A DNA stretch of 24,090 nt from Alphaproteobacteria bacterium UBA2903 (GCA_002349565.1 DEDN01000017.1:1-24090); one strand, 5' to 3'. Counted from the first letter of the stretch, positions 6,968 through 14,192 are shown. A program made the numbers and translations. Notes: a model not told the origin generated them from the sequence alone.

Positions 6968-7213
6968 TCAAGCCTGCGGAACGGGCGCGGTCGGCGTTTT
7001 ATGGCGGAAAGTGATGCGACCTTTGGTCAAATCGTAAGGAGTCATTTCGATATCGACTTTGTCGCCCACCATGACGCGAATGCGGAATTTGCGCATTTTG
7101 CCCGCAGTATGCGCCAAAATTTCGTGTCCGTTTTCCAGTTTGACGCGAAACATGGCGTTGGGCAGCTTTTCAACGACGACGCCGCTGAATTCCAATAACT
7201 CTTCTTTAGCCAT
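6968..7213 (-). CDS. infA: Translation initiation factor IF-1
   Basis: The 81-residue product is a clear IF-1, a single S1/OB-fold domain that binds the ribosomal A site at initiation. It starts MAKEELLEFSGVV and contains LPNAMFRVKLENGHEILAH, AGKMRKFRIRV and GDKVDIEMTPYDLTKGRITFR, all family hallmarks. The usual length is about 72 residues; here the C terminus is extended by a short Thr/Pro/Ala tail (KTPTAPVPQA). I chose ATG 7213, because GAGGA precedes it at a normal distance; a TTG two codons upstream is in frame but unlikely. It lies 22 bases downstream of the TerB-like gene, so the two are probably cotranscribed from the promoter near 7730-7758. Confidence 0.96.
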   Translation of the reverse strand: MAKEELLEFSGVVVEKLPNAMFRVKLENGHEILAHTAGKMRKFRIRVMVGDKVDIEMTPYDLTKGRITFRHKTPTAPVPQA

Positions 7214-7235
7214 AAACAATCCTCACTTTAACACA

Positions 7236-7703
7236 TTAAAAATCGTAAGAGTCCAATTCGTCTTCGGACATATCGTTGTGCTGATAATCCGAAAAGATGT
7301 CGGCGCCTTCTTCTTCCCATTCGATGCCGCGAATGACCCAATTGCTGATCTGTTCCATTTTTTCCAACGGGATGTTCAGCGCCATACCGACTTTGGAAAT
7401 GAACAGGATTTCCGAATCGGACAAATCGCCGTCTTCGTATCCCAGATAGAACATTTCGCGGATCAAAACCAAAGCGAAACCGGGATCGGTGATGGTTTTC
7501 ACCAAAGCAAGGGCTTCTTCCTCGGATCTGGGGCGGATGGCTTCTTTGGCATCGTCTTTGGACAGGTTGTAGAGTTTTGCCAAATCGACGAAGAACTGTT
7601 TTTCGTTGCCGTCAAAATCGCCGTCGACGCGCGCCAAATGGGCGATGGTTCCCAAAAAAGCGATGCGCTGTTTCAAATCGACGTTTTCAAAAAATTCCAT
7701 CAT
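7236..7703 (-). CDS. TerB-like (tellurite-resistance B domain) protein
   Basis: This 155-residue acidic protein looks like a TerB-like domain, an all-helical fold shared by TerB and the N-terminal part of DjlA. Evidence is the segment FLGTIAHLARVDGDFDGNEKQFFVDLAKLYNL (about 17-48), with Asp residues at the expected metal-binding places, and the later LIREMFYLGYEDGDLSDSEILFI repeat of the same theme (about 80-102). The last 25 residues are very acidic (EWEEEGADIFSDY, then MSEDELDSYDF). No signal peptide is visible, so it should be cytoplasmic. Two ATGs stand in tandem; the first (7703) fits AGGGAGA seven bases upstream. Its function is not known from the sequence. It is upstream of infA in the same likely transcript. 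Confidence 0.75.
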   Translation of the reverse strand: MMEFFENVDLKQRIAFLGTIAHLARVDGDFDGNEKQFFVDLAKLYNLSKDDAKEAIRPRSEEEALALVKTITDPGFALVLIREMFYLGYEDGDLSDSEILFISKVGMALNIPLEKMEQISNWVIRGIEWEEEGADIFSDYQHNDMSEDELDSYDF

Positions 7704-7729
7704 GGCGGTTTCTCCCTAAAAACACATCA

Positions 7730-7758
7730 ATTATGTCATTTATACGCGTTTTGTCGAA
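7730..7758 (-). promoter_or_regulatory. Promoter of the terB-like/infA pair
   Basis: On the minus strand TTCGAC (7758-7753) and CATAAT (7735-7730) are 17 bases apart, giving a leader of about 20 bases before the first ATG of the TerB-like gene. Confidence 0.5.
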
Positions 7759-7829
7759 ATTTAAAAGGAAAAAGTGAAGAAACCTTAAGAATATAAGCTT
7801 TTTTCCGTCTGTTTTCAGGAAAAAACGTT

Positions 7830-7838
7830 TGCTATGCT
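7830..7838 (+). promoter_or_regulatory. Extended -10 promoter of the cold-shock gene
   Basis: TGC directly before TATGCT (7833-7838) is an extended -10 element; no good -35 hexamer is visible. The leader would be only about 37 bases, shorter than the long thermosensitive leader of E. coli cspA. Confidence 0.5.
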
Positions 7839-7881
7839 GACGGTGTTTTTGGTCAATTCAACGATTGGAAAGAAAAAAGAA

Positions 7882-8088
7882 ATGCATATCGGTACGGTAA
7901 AATGGTTCAATCAAACCAAAGGATTCGGCTTTATCTGTCCGAACGACGGCGGAAAGGATGTTTTTGTACACATCACCGCCGTTCACAAAGCGGGGGTTCG
8001 CGGATTGAAAGACGGACAAACGGTGGAATACGAAGCGATAACGGGAAAAGACGGCAGAATTTCCGCAGAAAATCTGCGCGTGCAGTAA
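7882..8088 (+). CDS. Cold-shock protein (CspA family)
   Basis: The 68-residue product is a single cold-shock domain, a five-stranded barrel that binds single-stranded RNA and DNA. It begins MHIGTVKWFNQTKGFGFICP, containing RNP1 (KGFGFI), then VFVHITAV (RNP2), GLKDGQTVEYEA and a final SAENLRVQ. I start at ATG 7882 and not at the in-frame ATG 7834, because the family sequence starts here, the extra 16 residues do not match the family, and 7834 lies inside the promoter. It is divergent from the TerB-like gene. A strong terminator follows. Confidence 0.95.
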   Translation: MHIGTVKWFNQTKGFGFICPNDGGKDVFVHITAVHKAGVRGLKDGQTVEYEAITGKDGRISAENLRVQ

Positions 8089-8111
8089 ACGGCGTTTATG
8101 CCGACCGTCTG

Positions 8112-8136
8112 AAAAAGCCCTGTCCGGGGGCTTTTT
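8112..8136 (+). terminator. Terminator of the cold-shock gene
   Basis: AAAAAGCCC (8112-8120) pairs with GGGCTTTTT (8128-8136) around a 7-base loop, with further Ts after it. Confidence 0.85.
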
Positions 8137-8146
8137 TGTATATCTG

Positions 8147-8520
8147 AAAACCGTCCCAATGAACGGGGGAGATTTGAGGTTTGGCAGAATTTTGCGGGCG
8201 AAGGGATTTACTCGCTTGCGCTCGTCCTAACGGACCGCCGTTTCACGGCGTTGCTTCCGCTGACGCTCCAGCCGAACCCTCTTCTCGGGTTCAAGCCCCC
8301 TGCCAACTTCCAATAAAAAAACCGTCCTAATGGACGGCGGAAACTCGATATGTTGTTAAAATGCGGGCGAAGGGATTTACTCGCTACGCTCGTCCTAACG
8401 GACCGCCGTTTCACGGCGTTGCTTCCGCTGACGCTTCAGCCGAACCCTCTTCTCGGGTTCAAGCCCCCTGCCAACTTCCAATAAAAAAAACCGTCCTAAT
8501 GGACGGTTTTTTTTATTGGA
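8147..8520. repeat. Tandem repeat block abutting and sharing the 3' end of tRNA-Gly
   Basis: Two near-identical copies of about 145 bases start at 8194 and 8363. They differ by a one-base indel plus neighbouring changes (CTTGCGC against CTACGC), one C/T change and the length of an A-run. Each begins with the same 16 bases as the tRNA-Gly gene end at 8521-8536 (GCGGGCGAAGGGATTT) and ends with CCGTCC-TAAT-GGACGG. A degenerate version of that hairpin lies at 8151-8166, before copy 1. Inside each copy are small hairpins (CGCCGT/ACGGCG and GAACCC/GGGTTC). On the minus strand the pattern reads: tRNA 3' end, terminator, about 100 bases of unrelated body, tRNA 3' 16-mer, terminator, body, 16-mer. No protein-coding gene fits here. 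It may be a duplicated tRNA-end/terminator unit or a small non-autonomous element. Confidence 0.8.
8477..8520 (-). terminator. Perfect palindromic terminator of tRNA-Gly
   Basis: The arms 8477-8496 and 8501-8520 are perfect reverse complements of 20 bases around the loop TAAT. The inner part is GGACGG/CCGTCC flanked by eight A/T pairs, so it acts as a terminator on either strand. The right arm contains the tRNA-Gly discriminator and CCA. Confidence 0.85.
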
Positions 8521-8591
8521 GCGGGCGAAGGGATTTGAACCCTCGACATCAACCTTGGCAAGGTTGCGCTCTACCCCTGAGCTACACCCGC
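8517..8591 (-). tRNA. tRNA-Gly (anticodon GCC)
   Basis: On the minus strand the acceptor GCGGGTG pairs with CGCCCGC (one G-T or near pair at the base), then discriminator T and an encoded CCA (8519-8517). The D-arm reads TAGCTCAGGGGTAGAGC. The anticodon stem CAACC/GGTTG holds loop TTGCCAA, giving GCC (glycine). The T-arm contains GTTCAAATCC. Confidence 0.96.
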
Positions 8592-8614
8592 ACGCTTCAT
8601 CGTGAACAAGGGGC

Positions 8615-8690
8615 AGTATATAGAATTGTTTTGCTTTTGCAATATTTTTTTTCATATTTTTTTATTTTTTTTAAAATCGTTGTTTTTCAA
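8615..8690 (-). promoter_or_regulatory. Promoter of tRNA-Gly with A/T-rich upstream element
   Basis: On the minus strand TTGCAA (8642-8637) and TATACT (8620-8615) are 16 bases apart. Directly upstream, 8643-8690 is almost pure A/T, with phased runs of A on the minus strand, as expected of a strong UP element. The rest of the gap to the next gene (8691-8783) shows only a possible plus-strand TATGAT (8748-8753). Confidence 0.7.
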
Positions 8691-8783
8691 AGTGTTAAAA
8701 AGCATATTCCAACCGAAATCATCGTTTAAATTTTTTGCGTTTTCGGGTATGATACAAAAAATTTTGAATCGAAAGGAATGTCC

Positions 8784-9695
8784 ATGCCTTTACTGCTTGA
8801 CGAAAATGCGCTTCCCGCCGTACCGGTCGCTTCCGCCGCCGTTGTCAAAGACGGTTCGATGCAGACGTTTAAGACCGATGTTGCCGAGGAATCCAAAAAA
8901 CGCACCGTTTTGGCGTATTTCACCTCTTCCGCCGTTGAAAAGGACCGCTTTTTCCCGCTGTTGGAAAAATACGTCAATCTGGCGAACGGCAAAGCGGTTC
9001 TGGTGCGGTTTTTTGTCGAGGAATGCCAACCTTTGGCGGCGCAGCTGGGGATTCGCAGCGTGCCGACGACGATGATTTTCGCCAAAGGGGCTTTGGTGGA
9101 CGGATTTGCGGGTGAAATTCCCGAATCGCAGCTTAAGCAAGTCATGCAGGCGTTAATCGGCAAAGACGCTCTTTCGCTGGACGAGCTGCTGAAAAAAGCC
9201 GCCGAAACATTGCAGAGCGGCAACGCGGACGCGGCATTGGGGCAATACGCCGCCGTTTTGGAAAAAGACGAAGCCAATTCCGCCGCTTTTGCGGGGATGA
9301 TTCGCTGCTTTATCAAGCTCAAGCAATTCGACGCCGCGCAAGACATGGCGGACGGACTGGACGCGTCGGTCAAAAGTCCCGAACTGGACGCCGCCAAAGC
9401 CGCTTTGAAAATCGCGATTGAAAATCAAAACGCGCCCGCCGTCGATCAAGCTGCCGAAAAATTGAAACAAAACCCCGACGATTTGCAGGCGCGGTTTGAT
9501 TACGCCGTCGCTTTGTTCGCCGCGGACAAGCCCGAAGCCGCCATTGACGAACTGATCGCAATCTTTAAAATCGACCGCGAGTGGAACAATGATGCGGCGC
9601 GGCAGGAATTGTTCAAAATCTTTACGTCATTGGGCAATTCGAATCCGATTACGGTCGCGGGGCGGCGCAAACTGTCGTCTTTGCTGTTTTCGTAA
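8784..9695 (+). CDS. CnoX-like thioredoxin-fold/TPR co-chaperone lacking the active-site cysteines
   Basis: This 303-residue protein has the layout of CnoX (YbbN): an N-terminal thioredoxin fold (about 20-115) and a C-terminal helical TPR part (about 125-300). The thioredoxin cis-Pro segment is clear (LAAQLGIRSVPTTMIFAKGALVDGFAGEIP). Where thioredoxin has WCGPC, this protein has FTSSAVEKDRF, so no redox cysteine pair exists; two other cysteines occur elsewhere. It may hold unfolded clients but should not do thioredoxin chemistry. The TPR-like repeats include AALGQYAAVLEKDEANSAAFAG and AARFDYAVALF-type helices near 230. I start at 8784: GAAAGGA (8771-8776) is seven bases away, too close to ATG 8778. 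It heads a run with LON-domain, FtsK and LolA genes. Confidence 0.82.
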   Translation: MPLLLDENALPAVPVASAAVVKDGSMQTFKTDVAEESKKRTVLAYFTSSAVEKDRFFPLLEKYVNLANGKAVLVRFFVEECQPLAAQLGIRSVPTTMIFAKGALVDGFAGEIPESQLKQVMQALIGKDALSLDELLKKAAETLQSGNADAALGQYAAVLEKDEANSAAFAGMIRCFIKLKQFDAAQDMADGLDASVKSPELDAAKAALKIAIENQNAPAVDQAAEKLKQNPDDLQARFDYAVALFAADKPEAAIDELIAIFKIDREWNNDAARQELFKIFTSLGNSNPITVAGRRKLSSLLFS

Positions 9696-9707
9696 AGGCG
9701 TAAAGAA

Positions 9708-10349
9708 ATGAGCGACAATCTGTTTGATGTAACAATGGTCGAACTGCCGACGATTTTGCCCGCTTTGCCGTTTTCGGGATCGTTCCTGTTTCCGGGGACG
9801 AAGCTGAATCTGCGCATTTACGAAATGCGGTACATCCGCTTGGTCTTTAACGCGCTGGCGTCGTCCAGAATGGTCGGCGTCGTTCAGCCCAAAGAACAGG
9901 ACGGACCGCTGAGAACGCCCGCTTTGTATCATGTCGGATGCGCGGGCAGAATCTCCAGCTTTACCGAAGCCGACAACGTTCTGCTGATTACTTTGACGGG
10001 GATTTCTCGGTTTAACGTCGTGCGGGAAATCGAACACGCGAATTTGACGTACCGCAACGTCGAAGTGGATTTCAAACCGTTCGCCGCCGATTTCGCGCTG
10101 AAAAAGTTTAAATTCGACAAGCGGCGGCTGTATGCGGCTTTGGACCGATATGCGTATTCCAACAATCTGGACTTTGATTCGACGGGGCTGAAGCAAGTTC
10201 CCGACGAACAGGTTTTGATGACTCTGGCGAGCCTTCTGCCGTTTTCCGCGGCGGAAAAAGAGGCTTTGCTGGAAGCCGTTTCGCCCGACAAATTCTTTGA
10301 AACGCTGGTGCTGCTGCTGGAAATGAACGCGGCGGCGACAAACAATTAA
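9708..10349 (+). CDS. LON substrate-binding domain protein
   Basis: This 213-residue protein corresponds to a stand-alone N-terminal LON domain, without ATPase or protease parts. The opening LPALPFSGSFLFPGTKLNLRIYEMRY is the family hallmark (compare LPLFPLPGVVLLPG...LPLRIFEPRY), followed by VGVVQPKE, GCAGRISSFTEADN and LLITLTGISRFNV. The C-terminal half is helical (LMTLASLLPFSAAEKEALLE near 172). Such proteins are found beside CnoX genes in many proteobacteria, which fits the 12-base gap here; their exact role is unclear. AAAGG (9694-9698) is nine bases before the ATG. Confidence 0.88.
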   Translation: MSDNLFDVTMVELPTILPALPFSGSFLFPGTKLNLRIYEMRYIRLVFNALASSRMVGVVQPKEQDGPLRTPALYHVGCAGRISSFTEADNVLLITLTGISRFNVVREIEHANLTYRNVEVDFKPFAADFALKKFKFDKRRLYAALDRYAYSNNLDFDSTGLKQVPDEQVLMTLASLLPFSAAEKEALLEAVSPDKFFETLVLLLEMNAAATNN

Positions 10350-10361
10350 ACGGATGAAAAG

Positions 10362-12653
10362 ATGAGCCGCAAAACCCTGTTCCCGCCCGTATTCAAAGCG
10401 TTCTTTCACAAAGCCGCGATTCGCTTTGCGGGGCTTGCCGTCATTGCGGCGGGCATTGCGGTTGCCGTTGCTTTGGCGACGTATCGAATCGCGGATCCGT
10501 CCTTTAACACGGCGACGGGCGAAGCCCCCGTCAACGCTTTGGGATATTTCGGATCGTATTTGTCGGATACGCTGTGGCAGTATTTCGGATTCGGCGCGCT
10601 GCTGTTTCCCGCGGCTTTGGCGGCATGGGGCATTATCGTTGTCCGCCTGAAATGGCATAAATTGCAAGCTTTGCGGATTTTGTGCTTTGTTCCGACTCTG
10701 CTGTTTGTTTTGATTCTGCTGTCCGCCCTGCCGCCTGCGGACGTGTGGCCCGTATACGCGGGCGCGGGCGGCGCGGTGATGCCCGCTTTGTATTCCTCTG
10801 CGATAGCGTTGCTGAAAAAAGCGTACTTTCCGTATCCCGCCTGTGTGATTCAGCCTGTCGTGTTTGTTGCGGCGGTGTTCGGACTGGCGGCGACTTTGGG
10901 CATTCCGTTCTGGCTGCTGAAACGGTGGTTCGCGGCGCTGAAAGCGGGCGTGAAGCGGCTGATTGCGCTGATGAGGCGGCGCGGAAAAGAACAGGCGGAA
11001 ACGGACGAACACGATTTGCCCGACGAAATCCCCGAAAGCCTGTTTACCAAGCAAGGGGATCTGGATTTGGGCGAAACGCCGCAGCCTGAAAAAAAGACCG
11101 CGCCGAAACCGTCGCCTTTGCGGTCCATCAAGGAACAACGCGACTATCAAAAGCAGGATTATCATTTGCCCAAACTGGACCTTTTGGCAAAGCCCAAAGC
11201 CGACAAAGAACCCGTGATGAGCAAAGACGCAATGGAAGCCCGCGCCCGCCAGCTGGAAACGGTTTTGGAGGAATACGGCGTCAAGGGCAAAATCGTCAAC
11301 GTCCGCCCCGGTCCCGTTGTTACTTTGTTCGAACTTGAACCCGCCCCCGGAATTAAAACGACGCGCGTGATCAACCTTGCCGACGACATCGCGCGGTCGA
11401 TGAGCGCGCTGTCCGTGCGTATTGCGGTCGTCCCCGGCGAAAGCGTCATCGGCATCGAAATGCCCAACGAAAAACGCGCCGACGTGTATTTGAAGGAACT
11501 GCTGGCGACCGACGAGTTCAAAAAATCGGAAAAGCCGCTGACTTTGGCTTTGGGCAAGGACATCGGCGGAAAACCGACCTTTACGGATTTGGCGAAAATG
11601 CCGCACTTGCTGGTGGCGGGGACAACGGGTTCGGGTAAATCCGTCGCCATCAACACAATGATTTTGTCGCTGCTGTACCGTTTGACGCCCGAACAGGTGC
11701 GTTTTATCATGATTGACCCGAAAATGCTGGAACTGTCCGTTTACAACGGGATTCCGCATTTGTTGACGCCCGTTGTGACAGACCCGAAAAAAGCGGTTTT
11801 GGCTTTGAACTGGGCGGTGCGGGAAATGGACGACCGCTATCAGCTGATGAGTCAGGTCGGCGTGCGCAACATTGACGGCTATAACGAAAAAGTCAAGGAA
11901 ATGCAGGCTTCCAAAGAGCCGATGACGCGCACCGTTTTGACGGGGTACGACGACGGCGTTCCCGTGTACGAAGAACAGCCGCTGAATTTGCGCCCGTTCC
12001 CGTACATCGTCGTGATCGTCGACGAAATGGCGGATTTGATGCTGACGGCGGGCAAAGACGTTGAGGTCGCTATTCAGCGCATTGCGCAAAAAGCGCGCGC
12101 GGCGGGCATTCACTTGATTATGGCGACGCAAAGACCGTCCGTGGACGTCATCACGGGAACGATCAAAGCGAACTTCCCCGAACGAATCAGCTTCCGCGTT
12201 ACAACGAAAATCGACAGCCGCACGATTTTGGGCGAACAGGGCGCGGAGCAGCTGCTGGGGCGCGGCGATATGCTGTATTTGGCGCAGGGACAGCGGGCGA
12301 AGCGTCTGCACGGTCCGTTTGTCAGCGACGCCGAAGTCGAAGCGATTACGGCGCATTTGCGGCTGCAGGGCGTTCCTCAATACGAACAGGCGGTGACCGA
12401 AGAACCGCCCGAAGCGGCGTCGGGCGGGACGGTTGTCGGCGCGGAAACGCAGGATGACGCCAACAGTCTGTACGACAAAGCGGTGGCGATTGTTTTGCGG
12501 GACAGAAAGCCGACGACCAGCTATATTCAGCGGCAGCTGCGAATCGGTTACAACCGCGCGGCGGATTTGATTGATCAAATGGAACGCGAGGGCGTTGTTT
12601 CCGCCCCGAATGTTGCGGGCAAACGCGAAATTTTGGTTCCCGAACGCAATTAA
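10362..12653 (+). CDS. ftsK: DNA translocase FtsK
   Basis: The 763-residue product is a full FtsK/SpoIIIE translocase that pumps chromosomal DNA at the division septum and activates XerCD. The N terminus has about four membrane helices (roughly 20-43, 65-90, 105-125, 160-190) and a short charged linker (about 205-280), much shorter than in E. coli. The motor follows, with an alpha/beta region (VRPGPVVTLFELEPAPGIK), Walker A GTTGSGKS at 420-427 and Walker B IVVIVDEMADL at about 549-559. MATQRPSVDVITG and FRVTTKIDSRTILGEQGAEQLLG follow. The last 65 residues are the gamma winged helix that reads KOPS/FRS sites (TSYIQRQLRIGYNRAADLI). Only 12 bases separate it from the LON-domain gene. Confidence 0.97.
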   Translation: MSRKTLFPPVFKAFFHKAAIRFAGLAVIAAGIAVAVALATYRIADPSFNTATGEAPVNALGYFGSYLSDTLWQYFGFGALLFPAALAAWGIIVVRLKWHKLQALRILCFVPTLLFVLILLSALPPADVWPVYAGAGGAVMPALYSSAIALLKKAYFPYPACVIQPVVFVAAVFGLAATLGIPFWLLKRWFAALKAGVKRLIALMRRRGKEQAETDEHDLPDEIPESLFTKQGDLDLGETPQPEKKTAPKPSPLRSIKEQRDYQKQDYHLPKLDLLAKPKADKEPVMSKDAMEARARQLETVLEEYGVKGKIVNVRPGPVVTLFELEPAPGIKTTRVINLADDIARSMSALSVRIAVVPGESVIGIEMPNEKRADVYLKELLATDEFKKSEKPLTLALGKDIGGKPTFTDLAKMPHLLVAGTTGSGKSVAINTMILSLLYRLTPEQVRFIMIDPKMLELSVYNGIPHLLTPVVTDPKKAVLALNWAVREMDDRYQLMSQVGVRNIDGYNEKVKEMQASKEPMTRTVLTGYDDGVPVYEEQPLNLRPFPYIVVIVDEMADLMLTAGKDVEVAIQRIAQKARAAGIHLIMATQRPSVDVITGTIKANFPERISFRVTTKIDSRTILGEQGAEQLLGRGDMLYLAQGQRAKRLHGPFVSDAEVEAITAHLRLQGVPQYEQAVTEEPPEAASGGTVVGAETQDDANSLYDKAVAIVLRDRKPTTSYIQRQLRIGYNRAADLIDQMEREGVVSAPNVAGKREILVPERN

Positions 12654-12661
12654 AGGAAAAG

Positions 12662-13294
12662 ATGATGCTTAAAAAAGGGATTTTGACGGCGGTTTTGGTT
12701 TTGTTTGCCGTTTCGGCGCAGGCGCAGCGGATAAAATACGCGCCGCTGACCGAATCGCAAAAACAGACCGTCAAAGCGGTTGAGGATTACTTTAACGGCA
12801 TTCGGTCGATTAAAAGCGGATTTTATCAGGTGTCGCAGAACGGCGCGTCGGCGGAGGGGACTTTTTTAATGAAAAAGCCCAACAAAATGCGGCTGGAATA
12901 CGCGACGCAGCCCGTCGAAATCGTGGCGGACGGCTATTATCTGATCTTTCATGACAAAAAGCTGGAGCAAGTAACGTATCTGGATTTGGATGAAAATCCT
13001 GCGTCCCTGATTATGAAAGACGGCTTGTCGTTCGAAAAGGAAAAACTGGAAATCGAAAACGTGGAGCGTGAAAACGGGCTGGTCAGTTTGACCGTTTTCC
13101 GCAAAGACCAGCCGCAGGCGGGCAAAATCACGCTGGTGTTCAAGGACCGCCCGCTGACGCTGAAGCAATGGCGGGTCGAGGACGCACAGGGCATTTCAAC
13201 GCTGGTAACGCTGACAGACACGGATTTCAATGTTCCGTTGGAGGACGAATCGTTTAAATTCAAAGATCCGCGCCGCAAACGTCCGGGGGATTAA
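12662..13294 (+). CDS. lolA: Outer-membrane lipoprotein carrier protein LolA
   Basis: This 210-residue protein matches LolA, the periplasmic carrier that takes lipoproteins from LolCDE to the outer membrane. It has a signal peptide (MLKKGILTAVLVLFAVSAQA). The mature part carries YFNGIRSIKSGFYQ, the GTFLMKKPNKMRLEY strand pair, VADGYYLIFHDKKLEQVTYLDL and LTLVFK-type late strands with LKQWRVEDAQGI. Two ATGs are in tandem; AAAGGA (12652-12657) favours the second (12665) slightly, and it overlaps the ftsK stop. FtsK-LolA order is common in alphaproteobacteria. The stop overlaps that of the convergent glycosyltransferase in TTAA (13291-13294), so no private terminator exists. Confidence 0.92.
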   Translation: MMLKKGILTAVLVLFAVSAQAQRIKYAPLTESQKQTVKAVEDYFNGIRSIKSGFYQVSQNGASAEGTFLMKKPNKMRLEYATQPVEIVADGYYLIFHDKKLEQVTYLDLDENPASLIMKDGLSFEKEKLEIENVERENGLVSLTVFRKDQPQAGKITLVFKDRPLTLKQWRVEDAQGISTLVTLTDTDFNVPLEDESFKFKDPRRKRPGD

Positions 13295-14067
13295 AGCGTT
13301 TTTTTGATTTTTTCGATTCTTTGCGCTTCGACGGCTTTTGCGATTTTCAGCCAGCGGAACATTGCCAGAACTATGGCTTGGGAAAAGCCCTTCGCCCCTT
13401 GCAGGCAATAACGCTGACCGAAGAAATAATGCAAAAATTGATAGGGAAATTCCCAATACAGGCGGATGACGGACACTTTGCGGTGTTTTTGCGCCATCAT
13501 GCGCTGCAGTTCGGAACTGTGCTTGTTGTACTTGTCAATCGCCTGTTCCAGCGTCAGCAGCGAATAGTGATAAATTTCGTTTTTCAGCCGTCCGACTTTG
13601 ATTCCTTTCGGCACGGCGACACGGTCTTTGTTCTGCTTGTCGGGCGGAACGGTCATCAGCGATTTGTCGTATAGCCGCACGGCAATGATTCTTGACGGGA
13701 AAAGGCACGGCTTTTCGTCAAAGGGATACATATTCGTGATTTTCACGGCATACGCTTTATCTTTCGGTGCGTTTTGCTTGATTTTCAAAATCTCGTCAAC
13801 CAAAGCGTCCGACAGCACTTCGTCGGCGTCCAGCATCAAAACGAAATCGTTTTCGCAAAGCCCTTCGGCATAGTGTTTTTGGTCGCAATAGCTTTTCCAT
13901 TCATGAAAGAAAGTCTTTGCGCCGAAGCTTTTGGCAACCTCGACGGTCGCATCCGTGCTGCCGCTGTCAACGACGACGATTTCATCGGCGACTTTCGCCG
14001 CTTGGCTCAAAGTGCGGGACAAACGCGACGCTTCGTTGCGCGTGATCATATAAACGGACAGCTTCAT
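13291..14067 (-). CDS. Family 2 glycosyltransferase (WaaE/KdtX-like)
   Basis: This 258-residue cytoplasmic protein is a GT-A fold, family 2 glycosyltransferase. It opens with LSVYMITRNEASRLSRTL, has IVVVDSGSTDAT near residue 31 and a metal/sugar-nucleotide DxD at D80-A-D82 (VLMLDADE). The length and the later part (SRIIAVRLYDK, IYHYSLLTLEQAIDKYNKHSSE, YFFGQRYCLQGAKGF) are like WaaE/KdtX, which adds a sugar to the lipopolysaccharide core. The acceptor cannot be told. AAGGA (14081-14077) is nine bases before the ATG. The gene is convergent with lolA, sharing TTAA, and divergent from the next glycosyltransferase. Confidence 0.88.
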   Translation of the reverse strand: MKLSVYMITRNEASRLSRTLSQAAKVADEIVVVDSGSTDATVEVAKSFGAKTFFHEWKSYCDQKHYAEGLCENDFVLMLDADEVLSDALVDEILKIKQNAPKDKAYAVKITNMYPFDEKPCLFPSRIIAVRLYDKSLMTVPPDKQNKDRVAVPKGIKVGRLKNEIYHYSLLTLEQAIDKYNKHSSELQRMMAQKHRKVSVIRLYWEFPYQFLHYFFGQRYCLQGAKGFSQAIVLAMFRWLKIAKAVEAQRIEKIKKTL

Positions 14068-14086
14068 TTTTTGTATTCCTTAACGC

Positions 14087-14112
14087 GGTTTTGTTTATCC
14101 TTGAACAAAACC
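14087..14112. repeat. Inverted repeat between divergent glycosyltransferase genes
   Basis: GGTTTTGTT (14087-14095) and AACAAAACC (14104-14112) form a 9-bp perfect dyad around 8 bases. It lies in the leader of the minus-strand gene, just before its ribosome site. No T-run follows, so an operator or leader hairpin is as likely as a terminator. Confidence 0.45.
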
Positions 14113-14136
14113 CGTTGGATTGCAAGCAATTTCATA

Positions 14137-14165
14137 TTGCTTTCGCCGCATCGGGCTAATACACT
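14137..14165 (+). promoter_or_regulatory. Promoter of the family 4 glycosyltransferase
   Basis: TTGCTT (14137-14142) and TACACT (14160-14165) are 17 bases apart, about 27 bases before the ATG at 14193. Confidence 0.5.
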
Positions 14166-14192
14166 GGCAAAAAACGGCAAAAGGGTGAAAAG

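Noticed and set aside
6609..7037. A 142-codon plus-strand frame across the end of the DUF5131 gene and infA
   Set aside because: It crosses the terminator and overlaps two better-supported genes.
7834..7881. An upstream start for the cold-shock protein
   Set aside because: The ATG is inside the -10 element, and the extra residues do not match the family.
8194..8520. CRISPR-like repeats
   Set aside because: Only two long copies in tandem, no short regular repeats with unique spacers and no cas genes.
8395..8655. An 86-codon minus-strand frame across tRNA-Gly and the repeats
   Set aside because: It reads through a tRNA gene and a terminator, which explains the frame without a protein.
9627..12578. 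A 983-codon open frame on the minus strand opposite the LON-domain and ftsK genes
   Set aside because: It is rich in Arg, Gln, Phe and His, has no family motif, and lies wholly opposite well-supported genes. Codon bias of ftsK keeps the antisense frame open.
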